From Notospermus geniculatus (Eukaryota > Nemertea > Pilidiophora > Heteronemertea > Lineidae): a DNA stretch of 64,000 bases. The stretch covers positions 38,568-102,567 of the forward strand of contig NMRB01002341.1 in assembly GCA_002633025.1 (NCBI GenBank), in the 5' to 3' direction. Under the pieces are notes generated by a model that was not told the origin of the DNA, did no database searches, and saw only the letters and a list, made by a program, of their open reading frames with translations. This document shows, piece by piece, positions 19,200 to 30,400 of this stretch (position 1 is the stretch's first letter; the number at the start of each line of letters is the position of its first letter). The position numbers and the translations under genes are program-made.

Positions 19200-19870
19200 G
19201 CCACCACAACACACAACCATCTTGATTCTTCTACAGAAAAAGAGGTTTTGTTGTGCAGCGATTTAACGATTTTCCATTTTATGTTAAAATTGTATTACAT
19301 GTACAAATAAAACAAATGAATTACTCTTTCTACAACAACGTCACTCATTTTATTTTTCACAACTCGTGACCCATGAGATATATCGATATTAGAAAACACG
19401 CCCTTTGTAAAAATTGTGTCTGTGAAATCTGAAATGTCGGACCTCGCCCATTAATTATGATTAATAACACTCATATTATAAAGTAATCGTTTGTTTACTC
19501 CTTTATGATGAACCTATTTGCAATGGATCGCATTTTTATTGTCGTTTTCGTTTATCGAAATGGCTATAAATGCATTATTTGTGGATTTTAGAAGCTTTTG
19601 GTAAAACCCAGCAGCAAACCAGCGATAAAGTAAATCTCGTAACTGAAATTTTTTTGTAATTTTCAGATTTTTAGTGATAGCAGTTGTTCAATATTTTCTT
19701 CCGTGTAAAGCTGATAAATGACTGGCCAATAGAAATCCTTGAAAAAGGGGTATAAGCAAAACTCGTCAGGAATGGCAGAAACTCAGATACATGAAAACCT
19801 CTGCAGTGTATGGGATTTGCGAATCCTCATTATTATCGCCTGCTGTGCTGCTTGCACAAAATTATTGCCT
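19200..19870. other. Unassigned AT-rich DNA
   Basis: No repeat family or exon recognised. Confidence 0.35.
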
Positions 19871-19880
19871 CTTTTATTAA

Positions 19881-20205
19881 AGCGCCAGTGTGTGAATAAG
19901 GGTTCCGGTCTCGTGGCGGCCACCTAACCTCTGACCTTTCAGGGAACACGACTGTTCAAATCTATCTATTTGAATAATCAGTCATACCAGGAAGGCATTG
20001 AGACTGTTGCCACACATAAAAGAATGAGTTGACGCATGATGCCTTACTTGATGAAGGGTTAGTCACGCTGTGACCGCGCGTTGAACTTCTCAAGTGATGA
20101 AAAGATGGCGACCATTTTTGTCAGCTAAGGTTTCGACATAGTACCAGTCTGACCTAGGTGTTACAACTGGCTTTGTATGGGTTAGACAGGACACCAGTCT
20201 TTGGT
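19881..20205 (-). mobile_element. Truncated relative of the 13084-13801 TTAA element
   Basis: The TTAA at 19877-19880 precedes AGCGCCAGTGTGTG. Interior words CTTGATGAAGGGTTAGTCAC, GCGCGTTGAACTTCT and GGGTTAGACAGGACACCAGT match in inverted orientation. The far end is lost next to a GGTTGGTT repeat. Confidence 0.75.
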
Positions 20206-20639
20206 TGGTTGGTTGGTTCAGGCAGGAACGATGGATCCGTATCCGACTCCGCCACTTTGCCCTTCCTCTAGCCTCTGCCGGGTCCAGAGAAGGTAGGTCT
20301 CTGTCCCCCCGGTTCGGTAGAGGGCACTATCTCCCCACCCTCCGGTAAAGCGTATCGCATATTTGGTCCTGATGCTCCCGCCAGGGGAGGGCCGGCACTG
20401 AAGCATACCTCATGCATACAAGGGCTTTTCAACTAACTATTGACTTCAGCTGGAAATAACGCAAACGATATCTGAGATCAATAGGCCTCACTTTTTTTAT
20501 TCGCGGATATAACTGCCCATACACAGGCACGCAAAACAAATTGATACACATTGAAAAAAGCGAGTCAGATCGTTTTTCGGAGCGCCAAACATACATGACA
20601 TGATGCGACTCATAGCGATAATATTTCATAACGGATTTC

Positions 20640-20896
20640 CTAAATCGTCACCTAGGGACGAGGTTATTGTACAACTTTCAACGCCCACACGCGTATATCA
20701 CCCCTGGTAACGAGATCGACCGCGAGAGTACGGCTAATCGACGCTCAGACGAACACGAGAGCTTAAACGTGCGATATCTACGCGTTGAGAACTTAGTGAC
20801 TGGGTCACACGGGGACTACAGGGTGCTAAACAGCCAGGATTCAGTGTCGGGATTCAGTGATACAGGATAGCAGGAGTCACTAAAAAGCGTCAAAAA
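20640..20896 (+). promoter_or_regulatory. CpG-rich leader upstream of the signal-peptide exon
   Basis: Compared with its AT-rich surroundings this stretch is rich in CG dinucleotides (ACGCGTAT, GATCGACCGCGAGAG, CGACGCTCAGACG) and free of recognised repeats, as expected of a proximal promoter or 5' UTR. No TATA box is evident. The leader ends CGTCAAAAA immediately before the ATG, giving A at -3. Confidence 0.35.
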
Positions 20897-20951
20897 ATGT
20901 GGAATACCTTATTTTTCGTTTGTCTCATATCGTTGTGTTTGTACATAGAAG
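20897..20951 (+). CDS. First coding exon: signal peptide of a secreted or membrane protein
   Basis: The ATG at 20897 opens 18 codons plus one base that read as a classic signal peptide: a short start (MWNT), a hydrophobic core (LFFVCLISLCLYI), then E. At the 19th codon the sequence breaks at a strong donor, G|GTAAGTAA, with the intron starting at 20952. The donor is in phase 1, the usual phase for exons joining a signal peptide to extracellular modules such as EGF, Ig, sushi or lectin domains. Following the ATG into the intron gives no longer frame. The rest of the gene was not located; the next kilobases are repeat-laden and intron-like. The product is unknown. Confidence 0.5.
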
Positions 20952-21029
20952 GTAAGTAATTTTGAAATTCTTTTTATTATCATCAAAATGTGTATCAAAA
21001 AATTTAAATGTTTGTTGTTCTGATACATG

Positions 21030-21610
21030 CATTTTTAAACCCTTTAACACCCAATACCAATTTCATCAAAACTATTATACCTGCAATCTTTCCGCAACCT
21101 CGTGACGTAGATATTCATTGGAAAGTGCTCATTTAGAGCTTTCCAATGAATACCTATGTGACGAGTTTCGGATGCCATTTAAGCTTTTCTCGCATCTTGG
21201 TTTTCAACAAAATTGTTCTTGGTAGTGAGGGGGTTAAAGTTATTTTTTTGTGAGAAAGTTTGAATGTTTCTTATTCTGATACATGCATTTTTAAAACCAT
21301 TTCACAGCCAATACCAATTTCATCAAAACTGTTAAACCGGAAATCTCTCTGAAAGTTCATGACATAGGTATTCATTAGAAAGTGCTCATTTAGAGCTTTC
21401 CAATAAATACCTATGCGACGGGTTTCAGCTGCCATTATTTAAGCTTTTTTCATATTTCTGAAACCTTGTAACAATTTTATTCATTGGAAAGGGGTCATTT
21501 ATAGCTTTCCAACGAATATCTACGGTATGTGACGGGTTTTAGGTGCATTTAAATTTTTCTCATATCTTGGTTTTCAACAAACTTGTTCTTGGTTGTGACC
21601 GGGTTAAGGT
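21030..21610 (+). repeat. ~260-bp tandem repeat in the presumed first intron
   Basis: Two clear copies and one decayed copy of a unit containing ACCAATTTCATCAAAACT, ATTCATTGGAAAGTGCTC, AGAGCTTTCCAATGAATACC and CATATCTTGGTTTTCAACAA. Each unit carries the palindromic TATTCATTGGAAAG core. Confidence 0.75.
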
Positions 21611-22415
21611 TTTTGTAAGAAAGTCACAAGAAATGTCGGACACCCATTCATTGAGAAATCGCTTGTTTGCTTCGTTTTTTGTTTGTACATCTTTTTCAGG
21701 ATTTGTCGAACGTGTATAAAAAGTCGCAGTAAATGTACGAAATGACAAATTTTTAAAGAACTTACTTTTATTGTACAGTTACTAGGGCTACAGTCTTTTA
21801 CATTTTTGCAACTGGTAGAGTAAGTCACAACAAACGTATATACAATATTTCTTTATGATTTGGTAATTACATGTACAAAGAAATTAAGTGAGTGTAGACG
21901 TACCTGCATCGAATACAGCGAAATTTGGTTAAATCACCGTACTACACGACGTAAAACGCTTGTCTCTATTTAAAGATAATTTATTACGGGTATTTTCGCG
22001 GGTCACAAAAATCTTTTTTTTACATTTTTTAGAGTCTTTCTTTGTCTTATAGTTGGTGGCATGCCCCTCTAGAAATTCTTTTGATACCGAAAGTATTCAA
22101 TTTGGTGGGATGGCATGTCCCAAAATCCAAAATAACATAATGTAAACATTCATGTTTATAAACATTGAATGTAAACAATGAAGTCATGATACATTACCTT
22201 TTATGATTGACAACGAATCCGTCAAACCAAACTAACGGTTGGAGACAGCACCAAACCGGCTTGGTGTTCATTCACTGTTTATGGAACATGTTCAATGAGT
22301 ATAAAAGGTTGAAACGACTTGGCTTTTATCTGTACGTATAAATCCTATGAGAAAAAAAGAATTCAGATTTGCAAAAAGAGTTTGACAAAAAGAGTTTGGC
22401 AAAAAGAGTTCAGAT
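21611..22415. other. Unassigned AT-rich DNA
   Basis: Probably intronic if the 20897 exon is real. A short direct repeat of CAAAAAGAGTTTG occurs at 22372-22410. Confidence 0.35.
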
Positions 22416-22417
22416 TT

Positions 22418-22712
22418 GCTACACTGTTAGAAACTATTGTAATAATTTTGCAGAAAGTGCCTGCAGCAAAGTCCCCAGAACTTTCTGTAAATTTAAATAC
22501 ATAATGCTATTATTTATGTCTTCCTGTTTTGGTTCGACTCAATTTGAATTTCCATAGAAGCTTTCTGAGAGCAGTATGAAAATATAATTTGGTCAGCCTC
22601 CAGTCAAGTCTCTGTTAACATTTATTTACGTCTGTAATTTTACAGATCCAGTCCTGGGGACTCTGCTGCAGGAATTTTCTGTAAAATCCTCTGTTATTTC
22701 TAACAGTGTACA
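22418..22712. mobile_element. ACACTGTTAGAAA inverted-repeat element
   Basis: The left arm TACACTGTTAGAAACTATTG...GCAGCAAAGTCCCCAGAAC pairs with the right arm CTGGGGACTCTGCTGCAGG...ATTTCTAACAGTGTA over about 70 bp. TSD undefined. Confidence 0.7.
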
Positions 22713-23381
22713 CATTGTTATGTGACCATTAAGACACCAAAATATTTCGGTAAATGCCTCGTTTTTTACAGCGATGTTTCCTCCTGCAAATTTTAATGAA
22801 AAAGAACGCAAGCCGAAATATTCAGGAGAAGTAATGACAATATGAAAATTGTCCTACCCAAAGCATATTTTTCAATGAGGAAAAAAGGATGAAACAACTT
22901 GGCTTTATCTGCACATGTATAAATTCCATGATAATATAGTAGTTGATATTTGGCAAAAAGATTTCAAAATTTCCACACATTGTTATTGTCAATGTGACCA
23001 TCAAGTCAAGACTGCAAAATATTGTTAAATGTCACATTGTTTTGACTGGTTTTTCTTTCAGTACATTTTGATATAAAAAACGCAAAATATTCAGAGAAAC
23101 ATGACAAGTACTCAAAACTATTTCGTACTAAATACTTCTGTTTTTCACCATTTTGACAGCAATATGATATGTTTTCCCAGCGTTGATATTACATGTGATC
23201 AATTTACTGATTAGAACTGGTTTTGACGACAGAAAATGCGAAAGTCTAGTTCAGATTTTTCAGTAGAGGGGGCGTAGTCTATATCTGCGCATCGAAATAC
23301 ACAATTTTTGCCGTTATTCCAGCATGTTAGTCACGACTTTGAATCCTTGGCGTAGTGAGTGGAATTATTACTGGCGATGTA

Positions 23382-23795
23382 CAGTCTTTGACATAAATTT
23401 ATCTCCACCTGATACCTTAAATAGTTCACATAATACTGGGCCAATTTTAACACGGTTTGTTCCACAGGAAGGTATATCTTGTTGGTCATATTTCTGCATC
23501 GAAATTTTGGAAATTTGAAAATATCGTAATTATGTGACAGATCATCAGAAAAAATCGACCGTTTTATTATGTGATATTTTTGTGGCGATTTTGATAGAGT
23601 GGGATTTTCTAAGAATGTTGGGCTTTGTTTCATCAGAATATGTTGAGTGGTTGCTGAGAGAGATTATCGAAAGTTTGATGCAGGAATATGACCAACAAGA
23701 TAAATTTTCATGTGGAACAAACCGTGTTAAAATTGGCCCAGTAGTATTTGAAATATTCAAGGAATCAGGCGGAGATAAACTTATGTCAAAGACTG
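23382..23795. mobile_element. Tc1/mariner-like MITE, 414-bp copy
   Basis: Ends CAGTCTTTGACATAAATTTA and TAAACTTATGTCAAAGACTG, TA on both sides (23380-23381, 23796-23797). A 108-codon open frame crosses the right half and flank but is repeat-derived. The left flank GGCGATG is also present at the 1283 copy. Confidence 0.85.
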
Positions 23796-23959
23796 TACAC
23801 TTGCTCGAAGATCAAACGAGTCGTATTAATCCGATCGGATTAAAGATTGAAGCAATTTGAATGTACACGAACTTGACGTGAACCCGTCCTTGTCATATAT
23901 TTCGTATGAAATTTTCGGGGGCTTTCGTCTCCGCTCTCAAAGCTTGTTGAGAAATAAGG

Positions 23960-24232
23960 CTAAAGAGGCCGCCTCGCCTTAAGAACTCCGACTCTAGTAT
24001 GGATGTAACACTTTTTATTCATGGGTTGTAGAAATTTCAAAACGCGTAAGCAGTTTTTTTACTTTTGAAGCTTATTAAAAGTTGTGTATTATGTAAAGAA
24101 ATAGGCCCTAATTAATAGGATGTTTGTATTAAATACTTTCATTGATCATAAGTGTTACATCTTTATACAACATCCAGGTTTAAAGAGGAACGTTTTTAAG
24201 GGACACAGCCTCTTTAACACCACGTAACACGG
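23960..24232 (+). mobile_element. TAAAGAGGC element
   Basis: Starts CTAAAGAGGCCGCCTCGCC, ends ACACAGCCTCTTTAA; the core AGGATGTTTGTATTAAATAC, then GTTACATCTTTATACAACAT, is shared with 24395-25180, 27745-27885, 30144-30400 and 38777-39420. Confidence 0.65.
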
Positions 24233-24394
24233 CTGATAATCGATTCGAAAAGTCGTAAATTGTTGCCGAAGAATCACTTTCACTTCTGTAGATTACGTAT
24301 TATCTTAAACATATTTCAGTTTATTAATACACTTCCAAAATACACTTACATAAATGTTAACAAGAGGATTTGGCAGAAGGCTAAAGGCCTATAA

Positions 24395-25180
24395 ACGTAT
24401 TACCTTAAACAGGTTGTCACGCCTTACGAGCTGTAATTTTAAACGTCCCTTTAAAAACATGGATGTTGTATGAAGATGTAACACTTTTGACCAAAGAAAG
24501 TTTTGATAAACAACCAGTCCGAACACTGCCTCCTGTTGCTCATTTGCAGAACTGACGGCCGCAACAAGAGTCAGATGAAGCATATCGCGGGGGGTCTATT
24601 TTGATTGGTCCGTCCACCCCAGGTCGTGTTTTGAATACATTTAGTGCACGGCAATCGTATCACTTGACAACGCTGCTTTCAGGCATTTTACTTGCTGTTT
24701 CAACCAGCTACACTCGCAATCACGCTCTCTGTTCACTCTTAGCCAGACAAACATTAAGAAAACCGCAATTTGTTATCAAAATCACGAAAAATATTCCTCT
24801 CGAATAGCCGAATCGGCGAATGCACAGCATCGCCATCTTTACAGTTTGAGGTCACGTGATACGGGAACCACCAATCCGTGATCTGATCATGCTGATGACG
24901 TAGAACCAAAATCTGGTTCTTCGGTTACTCATCATCTGACTCTGTATTAGCGTCCAGCAGATTCTAAAAATAGCAATACGAGTCAGACGTTCGGACTAAT
25001 AAACAACATCCCGTTAATCAGGGCCTATTCCTTTACATATACAACTTTTAATAAGCTTGATGAAGAAGTGTGTAAAAAGTAAAAGAAAAATTATTTATCT
25101 GATTTGAAACTCCTGCAACCCATGAATAAAATATGTTGCATCCATATTGGACTCCGAGTTCGTAGGCGAGATAACCGCTT
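24395..25180 (-). mobile_element. TAAAGAGGC element, minus strand, interrupted
   Basis: The right-hand core (ATGTTGTATGAAGATGTAAC) and left-hand core (GGGCCTATTCCTTTACATAT, GCTTGATGAAGAAG) are separated by the 484-bp element at 24515-24998. Confidence 0.65.
24515..24998. mobile_element. Element with 9-bp TSD ATAAACAAC
   Basis: 484 bp between perfect direct repeats ATAAACAAC (24506-24514, 24999-25007). Its ends CAGTCCGAAC and GTTCGGACTA are short inverted repeats with one terminal mismatch. It interrupts a TAAAGAGGC element. A 9-bp TSD fits Mutator-like transposition; no transposase is seen. Confidence 0.75.
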
Positions 25181-25679
25181 TAGTAAGTACATGTACATGT
25201 AATTCGCTGATGATAATGCGTTAAGGGGGCTACACTAGGTTGCACCAGGTTGCAAGTTGCTGCAAGCGGAAATTATATCAAAAGGAATCGAAAGAATGAG
25301 AGATGTCGTCACTTGCACATTAATTAGAACATAAAAAACGACAAATAGCGGCAAATTACTCATTTAGATGCAAGTCAATTAATAAGGCAGACCACCCACG
25401 TCACCCGATACTGTAGATAAGGAAGGGTAAAGGTTGGGAACTATAAATTGAGCAACTTGTGCAACCAGACTTTAGACAATTGAACTTAGTTCCTTTTTCT
25501 GAATTTTTCAGTCAACAATTACAAAATAAACATTGCCCGCCTTTATCTCCTACAAAGCCTTCTTTATCAAGATCTATTTTCAGACAACATGGGGTAAAAG
25601 GTTCGAACTTCCTGTGACATAAACACATTTGTCAACAAAGCAAGATAAATCCCATAACATGTAAAATGAAAACCACACA
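25180..25679. other. Unassigned DNA
   Basis: TACATGTACATGTAA occurs at 25188. No coding or repeat structure recognised. Confidence 0.35.
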
Positions 25680-25748
25680 TATGGGCGGTTATAACCGCAA
25701 AAATAGACGTTACAATAACGTCTTTATTTGCGGTTACAACCGCCCATA
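25680..25748. mobile_element. GGGCGGTTATAACCGC minimal hairpin
   Basis: 69 bp, nearly all palindrome: ATGGGCGGTTATAACCGC and TGCGGTTACAACCGCCCAT enclose paired AACGTCTTTATT words. The same termini occur at 41684-41963 (with minisatellite inside), and in 4145, 26830, 27159 and 27928. Confidence 0.8.
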
Positions 25749-26544
25749 CATACATTTCTTGATCATAATTCGTAATGCTGAAGCGCCCCATACACGATGA
25801 CGATTTTATTCCATTTTAATTCTCGGTTCTTTTTGGGACACATTGCAAACATGGCTATCAATTCTATAGATCATTGTCCCACCAATTGTGAGTAGAGAGA
25901 AACATCTAGTGCCTTTCACCTTGGAGCAAAAAATGTAACCAATATTGAATGCAAATGGTTTTGTTTGCGAACAGGTTTGAACTTGAAGAGGTGTACGTAT
26001 TTACCAATAGCGGATAAAGTTTCCTTCGTTTTAGGGCGGAAATATCTGATATTTTTACAGAAATTTTGTTGACGTAAACAAACAAATAAAGGAACTTAAA
26101 TCGAATTGGGTGCTAGCCAAAGTGCTTGAATACGCGACCGATAGTCGCCATCTTGGATACATTAGTGCCGACTATGGAATACTTTCCATAAAAATGCATT
26201 TTAATAGGAACAGACAGCCGCTTATTGCCAAAAGATGGCGGCAAAGTTTCAGCGGACTAAATACAACAGAAAATTCTCTTGATTGGTGCTCAATCAACCA
26301 TGAATGAGTCCGCTAGGCATTTAATTGGGCCACAGTGACCTCTATTGGTCAACTGAGTGATAGATCCTATTGTGCGACTGCCGTGGCTTCCTTTTCTTGG
26401 TTACCCTTTAGCACACGGTCAACTGCAGATTTAATCTAATCTACTAAAATACAGAAATTTAGAATTTGAAATGTGGTGAATTTTTTTGCGGGCCGCGAAT
26501 TTATTTCGTTGTATTACCTTTTACTGGGATGCAACCAACTCCCT

Positions 26545-27225
26545 TTAATACGAAATGAAATCCGATGCAGGCGTGGCTTTAAGGCAATAATCTATTATTC
26601 ATTTAACCGCGGGGTGAAATTTTTGCCCATCTGCTTGTATGGTGTTGCTTTCAATGCGATTTGTTTGTTTATCTTTTGAAATAGTATTACAAAATCTAAA
26701 CGGAGGTTCAGTGTCGTTCCAAAAGATCAGATTTTCAAAAATTGTATCACTATAGCTAGATCCACATTGTCAACTTTTCTGAAAAACTGAATAAATTTTC
26801 TGGGTTTGCAGGAATAGATTACATGTCTATGGGCGGTTGTATCCGCTAAAAAGGAGGTTACGAAATGTCAATGGGGGGACCGGCGGAACTTAATGAAATC
26901 TAACGCAGGCGTGGTTTTAAGGCTAACCTATTATTCATTTAACCGCGGGGTGAAATTTTTGCCCATCTGCTTGTATGGTGTTGCTTTCCGATGCGATTTG
27001 TTTGTTTACCTTTTGAAATAGTATTCAAAATGTAAACGAAGGTTCAATGTCGCTACAAAAGTTTAGATTTTCAAAGATTGTATCGCTATAACTAGATCCA
27101 CATTGTCAACTTTTCTGAAAAACTGATCAAATTTTCTGGGTATGTAGGAATGGATTACATGGGCGGTTATATCCGCAAAAAAGGATGTTACAAAATGTCA
27201 ATGGGGAACCGGCGGAACTAAGGTC
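26545..27225 (+). repeat. ~340-bp tandem duplication
   Basis: Two copies (about 26545-26885 and 26890-27225) share ATTTAACCGCGGGGTGAAAT, TGCCCATCTGCTTGTATGG, CTAGATCCACATTGTCAAC and end in a GGGCGGTT...TATCCGC terminus plus ACCGGCGGAACT. The latter word begins a third, immediately lost copy. Confidence 0.8.
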
Positions 27226-27339
27226 ATGACGTGGCGCTGCGAGCGATGTGCCCCGAAGTGTCTTCATTCTAACATTATTTCCATTTATTTCTGGCGTGAA
27301 AATAACCCGCTTGTGTTGGTCGCCTGAAGGTAAACCTAA

Positions 27340-27582
27340 AGCATGGCGCACACGGGCGATTTTTCGAGCGATTTTCTAGGCGATCGACCTTGCGACCACA
27401 GCAGCGACTGAACATATTTTTAGTTTTTTTAGTTTTTTTACTCATTTGCGACAAATGCTTCACTGGGAGATCAGTGATGTCGTGGATGACATCACTGATC
27501 GACCTCAAAGGTAATTATCGCATGCGACGTAGTAGTCGCATCTGTAGTCGCCCCCATTTTAGTCGCTCGTGTGCGCCGTGCT
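27340..27582. mobile_element. GCGCACACG-ended MITE
   Basis: Ends AGCATGGCGCACACGGGCG and CGTGTGCGCCGTGCT, flanked by CTAA and TTAC, each one change from TTAA. The interior has the palindrome GATCAGTGATGTC/GACATCACTGATC. Confidence 0.65.
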
Positions 27583-27744
27583 TTACATCGCCGTGTAGCA
27601 GATGAAATTTCTTTAATCTCATTGCTTTTTTCCTTAAAATGAAAAGATAGGTTGGATTCCTATAGAAAAATGCACAGGTCAATTTTTCGTGACACAACGT
27701 CAACACTTAAAATGACGTAAATGACGTCGCTGCGGGCACGCCAC

Positions 27745-27885
27745 TCTTGATCAAAGAAAGTGTTTGATAAACAACATCCCGTTGATTAGCGCCTGTATAC
27801 TCCTTTAAATATACAACTTTAAATAAGCTTGAAGAAGTATGTAAAAAGTAAAAACTATTTAAATGTATGTTTGAAAACCCCTACA
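27745..27885 (-). mobile_element. TAAAGAGGC element fragment
   Basis: GATCAAAGAAAGTGTTTGAT, AACAACATCCCGTTGATTAG and ATACAACTTTAAATAAGCTT match the family core in reverse. Confidence 0.65.
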
Positions 27886-27926
27886 ACCCTCTTTAACTTA
27901 AAAAAGCCTTGGAAAATGGAGTGTTC

Positions 27927-27999
27927 TATGGGCGGTTATTTGTTCGTATATTATACGTTATCACACGTTGATTTTTTGCACAAATAACCACCCGTAGAG
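27927..27999. mobile_element. Diverged GGGCGGTTAT hairpin
   Basis: GGGCGGTTATTTGTTCG and GCACAAATAACCACCCGTAG pair around ACGTTATCACACGT. Confidence 0.55.
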
Positions 28000-28199
28000 T
28001 TCGGTCTGATCGATATCAGCGCCACATAGCGGATAAATTTCGCAGCTTTCTAATGCATTACATGTATTTAGTTTATAATATTGCAAAAAGATCGTGAACG
28101 CGAAAAAAGCTTTGATCAGAATCAATATAAGCGGCATTTAAAGGATCTGCATCTGAAAATGTTTGATTTGGCATTCCTAATATTCAACAAACGGTACTT

Positions 28200-28820
28200 T
28201 TTTCAGAAATACATATATTTTTTTTCATATAAATATACAAGTATCAGCTGTTTACACTTCTGTTGCTGTGAAAGGAAGTATTATATGCGTGATATCAAAC
28301 GGAGATAATTTGACCTTGAACATTTTGGAAAAAATTACAATCCAGGGATAAAATGTTCACAAAGTTTGCAGGAAAGTTTTGCTGTGAAAGAAATTATTAT
28401 ATGTGTGACATATATTTTTTGAAATATATATTTTTCTCTCATAAATATACAAGTATCAGCTGTTTACAGTTCTGTTGTTGTGAAAGCAATTATTATATGC
28501 GTGATATCAAACGGAGATAATTTGACCTTGAAAATTTTGGGGAAAATTTACAACCCAGGGATAAAATGTTGTCAAGTATGTTTTTAGTTGCAGGAATTTT
28601 TTGAAAGAAATTATTATATGTGTGATATCAAGCGGATATAATTTAAACTTAAAAAGTTTGGGAAAATTTACAATCCAGGGATAAAATGTTGACAAGTATG
28701 TTTTTTTGTTGCAAGATTTTTTTTGCTGTGAAAGAAATTATTATATGTGTGATATCAAGTGTATTTGATCTGAACTTCAAAATGTTGTGAAAATTTACGA
28801 CCCAGGGAGCAAATGTTGAT
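28200..28820 (+). repeat. Higher-order AT-rich tandem repeat
   Basis: Four units with the landmarks GAAATTATTATATGTGTGAT, ATCAAACGGAGATAATTTGA and ACAATCCAGGGATAAAATGT. Two of them additionally carry AAATATACAAGTATCAGCTG, giving a ~210-bp higher period before shorter ~125-bp units. Confidence 0.8.
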
Positions 28821-29084
28821 AAGTATGTTTTTTTTCGATGGAGGAAATGTTACCATTATCGTTTGCAAACAAAAATTGGTACAAAATTTGTTAAGATTGA
28901 TGTCCGGGGCTGCTGATTATCGAATCCGTTTATTTATTAGCTCGGGGATTGTTGGCAGATTGCCAGGGTATTTTAATCGGAAATTGAAAAGCATGAATCT
29001 CTCGATTTAGTTTACTTACAAGTATTATAAGGATTTAACAAATCTACCCATCCAGGAACCAAATATTGTGTAACCTCCCTTAGC

Positions 29085-29305
29085 GGACGCATCGAATTTT
29101 TATCCTTTTTGACTTCAAAATATGGCGGCCAGTCGGCCATCTTGAAAATGGGACTTTAGCCAATAAAATGAAGAAGAGCAGCTAGAATGTTGTAACTTGG
29201 TACGAATATATGTATATGTAGATACCCTCTATATGTTTGCATAATTTTAGCTCTGATGCACTTCAAATATGGCCGCCAGTCGTCCATCTTGAAACATGTA
29301 CTTGG
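29085..29305 (+). repeat. Diverged tandem repeat, ATGGCGGCCAGTCG
   Basis: ATATGGCGGCCAGTCGGCC and ATATGGCCGCCAGTCGTCC with flanking CATCTTGAAA occur about 155 bp apart. Confidence 0.55.
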
Positions 29306-29309
29306 CTCA

Positions 29310-30140
29310 TATATTATGAAAACAGTACCACAAAGAAAGTTCTAACCTGGTATGCTGCTTCCCTGGAACATATTGACTTGACACTTGTTGTTCGTTCGTC
29401 TGGTTCATTCACCCAGGTGAGCACATGGTCCGTGGACCATTTCATTTTCTTTTAACTTTGGCCTCCAAATTCAATATCAAATTAGAACACACTTTGTAAA
29501 CCGGAGGGTGTTCGTAATAGAGGGGTGTTACGGGTATAGCAGATTGTGAATTGTTTTCTGTTATTCAACAATGCTATAAACATGTTTGAAAATAGACCCC
29601 GGGGGGAGGGGGGGGGGGCATCATAACTTGATCATGCAATAGTTCAGGGACATGATATTCTACGAATGCAAACACGGCTTTTTGAAATGAAGGCCGTTTG
29701 TGAACAGATTCATTTTAGATATTACAAAGGAATCAAACAAAGGTTTAACTGCGAACAATGAAGTAACTGAGGGATACACTTCATGTGTTGCCACCAGATG
29801 TCTCTCACTGCCTGAATTTTGGCTTTATGTGATAGGCACGGGCTTCAACTTTTTTTATGGTAGTGGGGTACATGAATCTGTCAACTTGATGCCTTGAATT
29901 CCATTTCTGTGGATAACAGAGCTATTTTCAGCACAAATTAGTGTTCCATGTGGAAATGTACGTTAGCCTATTCAAATGTACACAGATGACCCTGCGCTCT
30001 CATCGTTCGTGGGGTCCTCATTAATTCAGTCCTTTTGTATCATAAGATCAACTAGAAGTCTGAATTCAACAAAATTTGCACTAAACATGCAGAAGGGTCT
30101 TGCCTATCATATGGAAGAGTCAGAATGCAAATCTGTTGAG
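29310..30140. other. Mostly unassigned DNA
   Basis: Contains a G-rich tract at 29597-29618 and, at 29713-29812, a dispersed repeat shared with 5805-5900. No gene signal. Confidence 0.35.
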
Positions 30141-30143
30141 GTT

Positions 30144-30400
30144 TAAAGGGATACTGTCCACATTTATAAAATGCTAAATTTGTAAGCAGAACCTTTCTGT
30201 TTGAAGCTTAATGAAGGGGGATTGAATCCCCCCTTCATTAAGCTTATTAAGAGTTGTATATCTAAAGGAATAGGCCTGAATTAATAGGATGTTGTTTACC
30301 AAACACTTTCTTTGATCAAAAGTATCACATCTTTATACAACATCCGAGTTTTTAGAGTGACGATTAAAATTCCAGTTCATAAGGCGAAAGAGCCTGTTTA
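30144..30400 (+). mobile_element. TAAAGAGGC-family element with a small inner hairpin
   Basis: Starts TTTAAAGGGATACTGTCC. GCTTAATGAAGGGGGATTG and its complement lie at 30206-30241, followed by the family core GAATTAATAGGATGTTGTTT and ATCTTTATACAACATCC. Confidence 0.6.

Noticed and set aside
23534-23860. 108-codon frame
   Set aside because: Lies in the right half of a Tc1/mariner-like MITE; a relative at 55 kb shows the sequence is terminal-repeat material.
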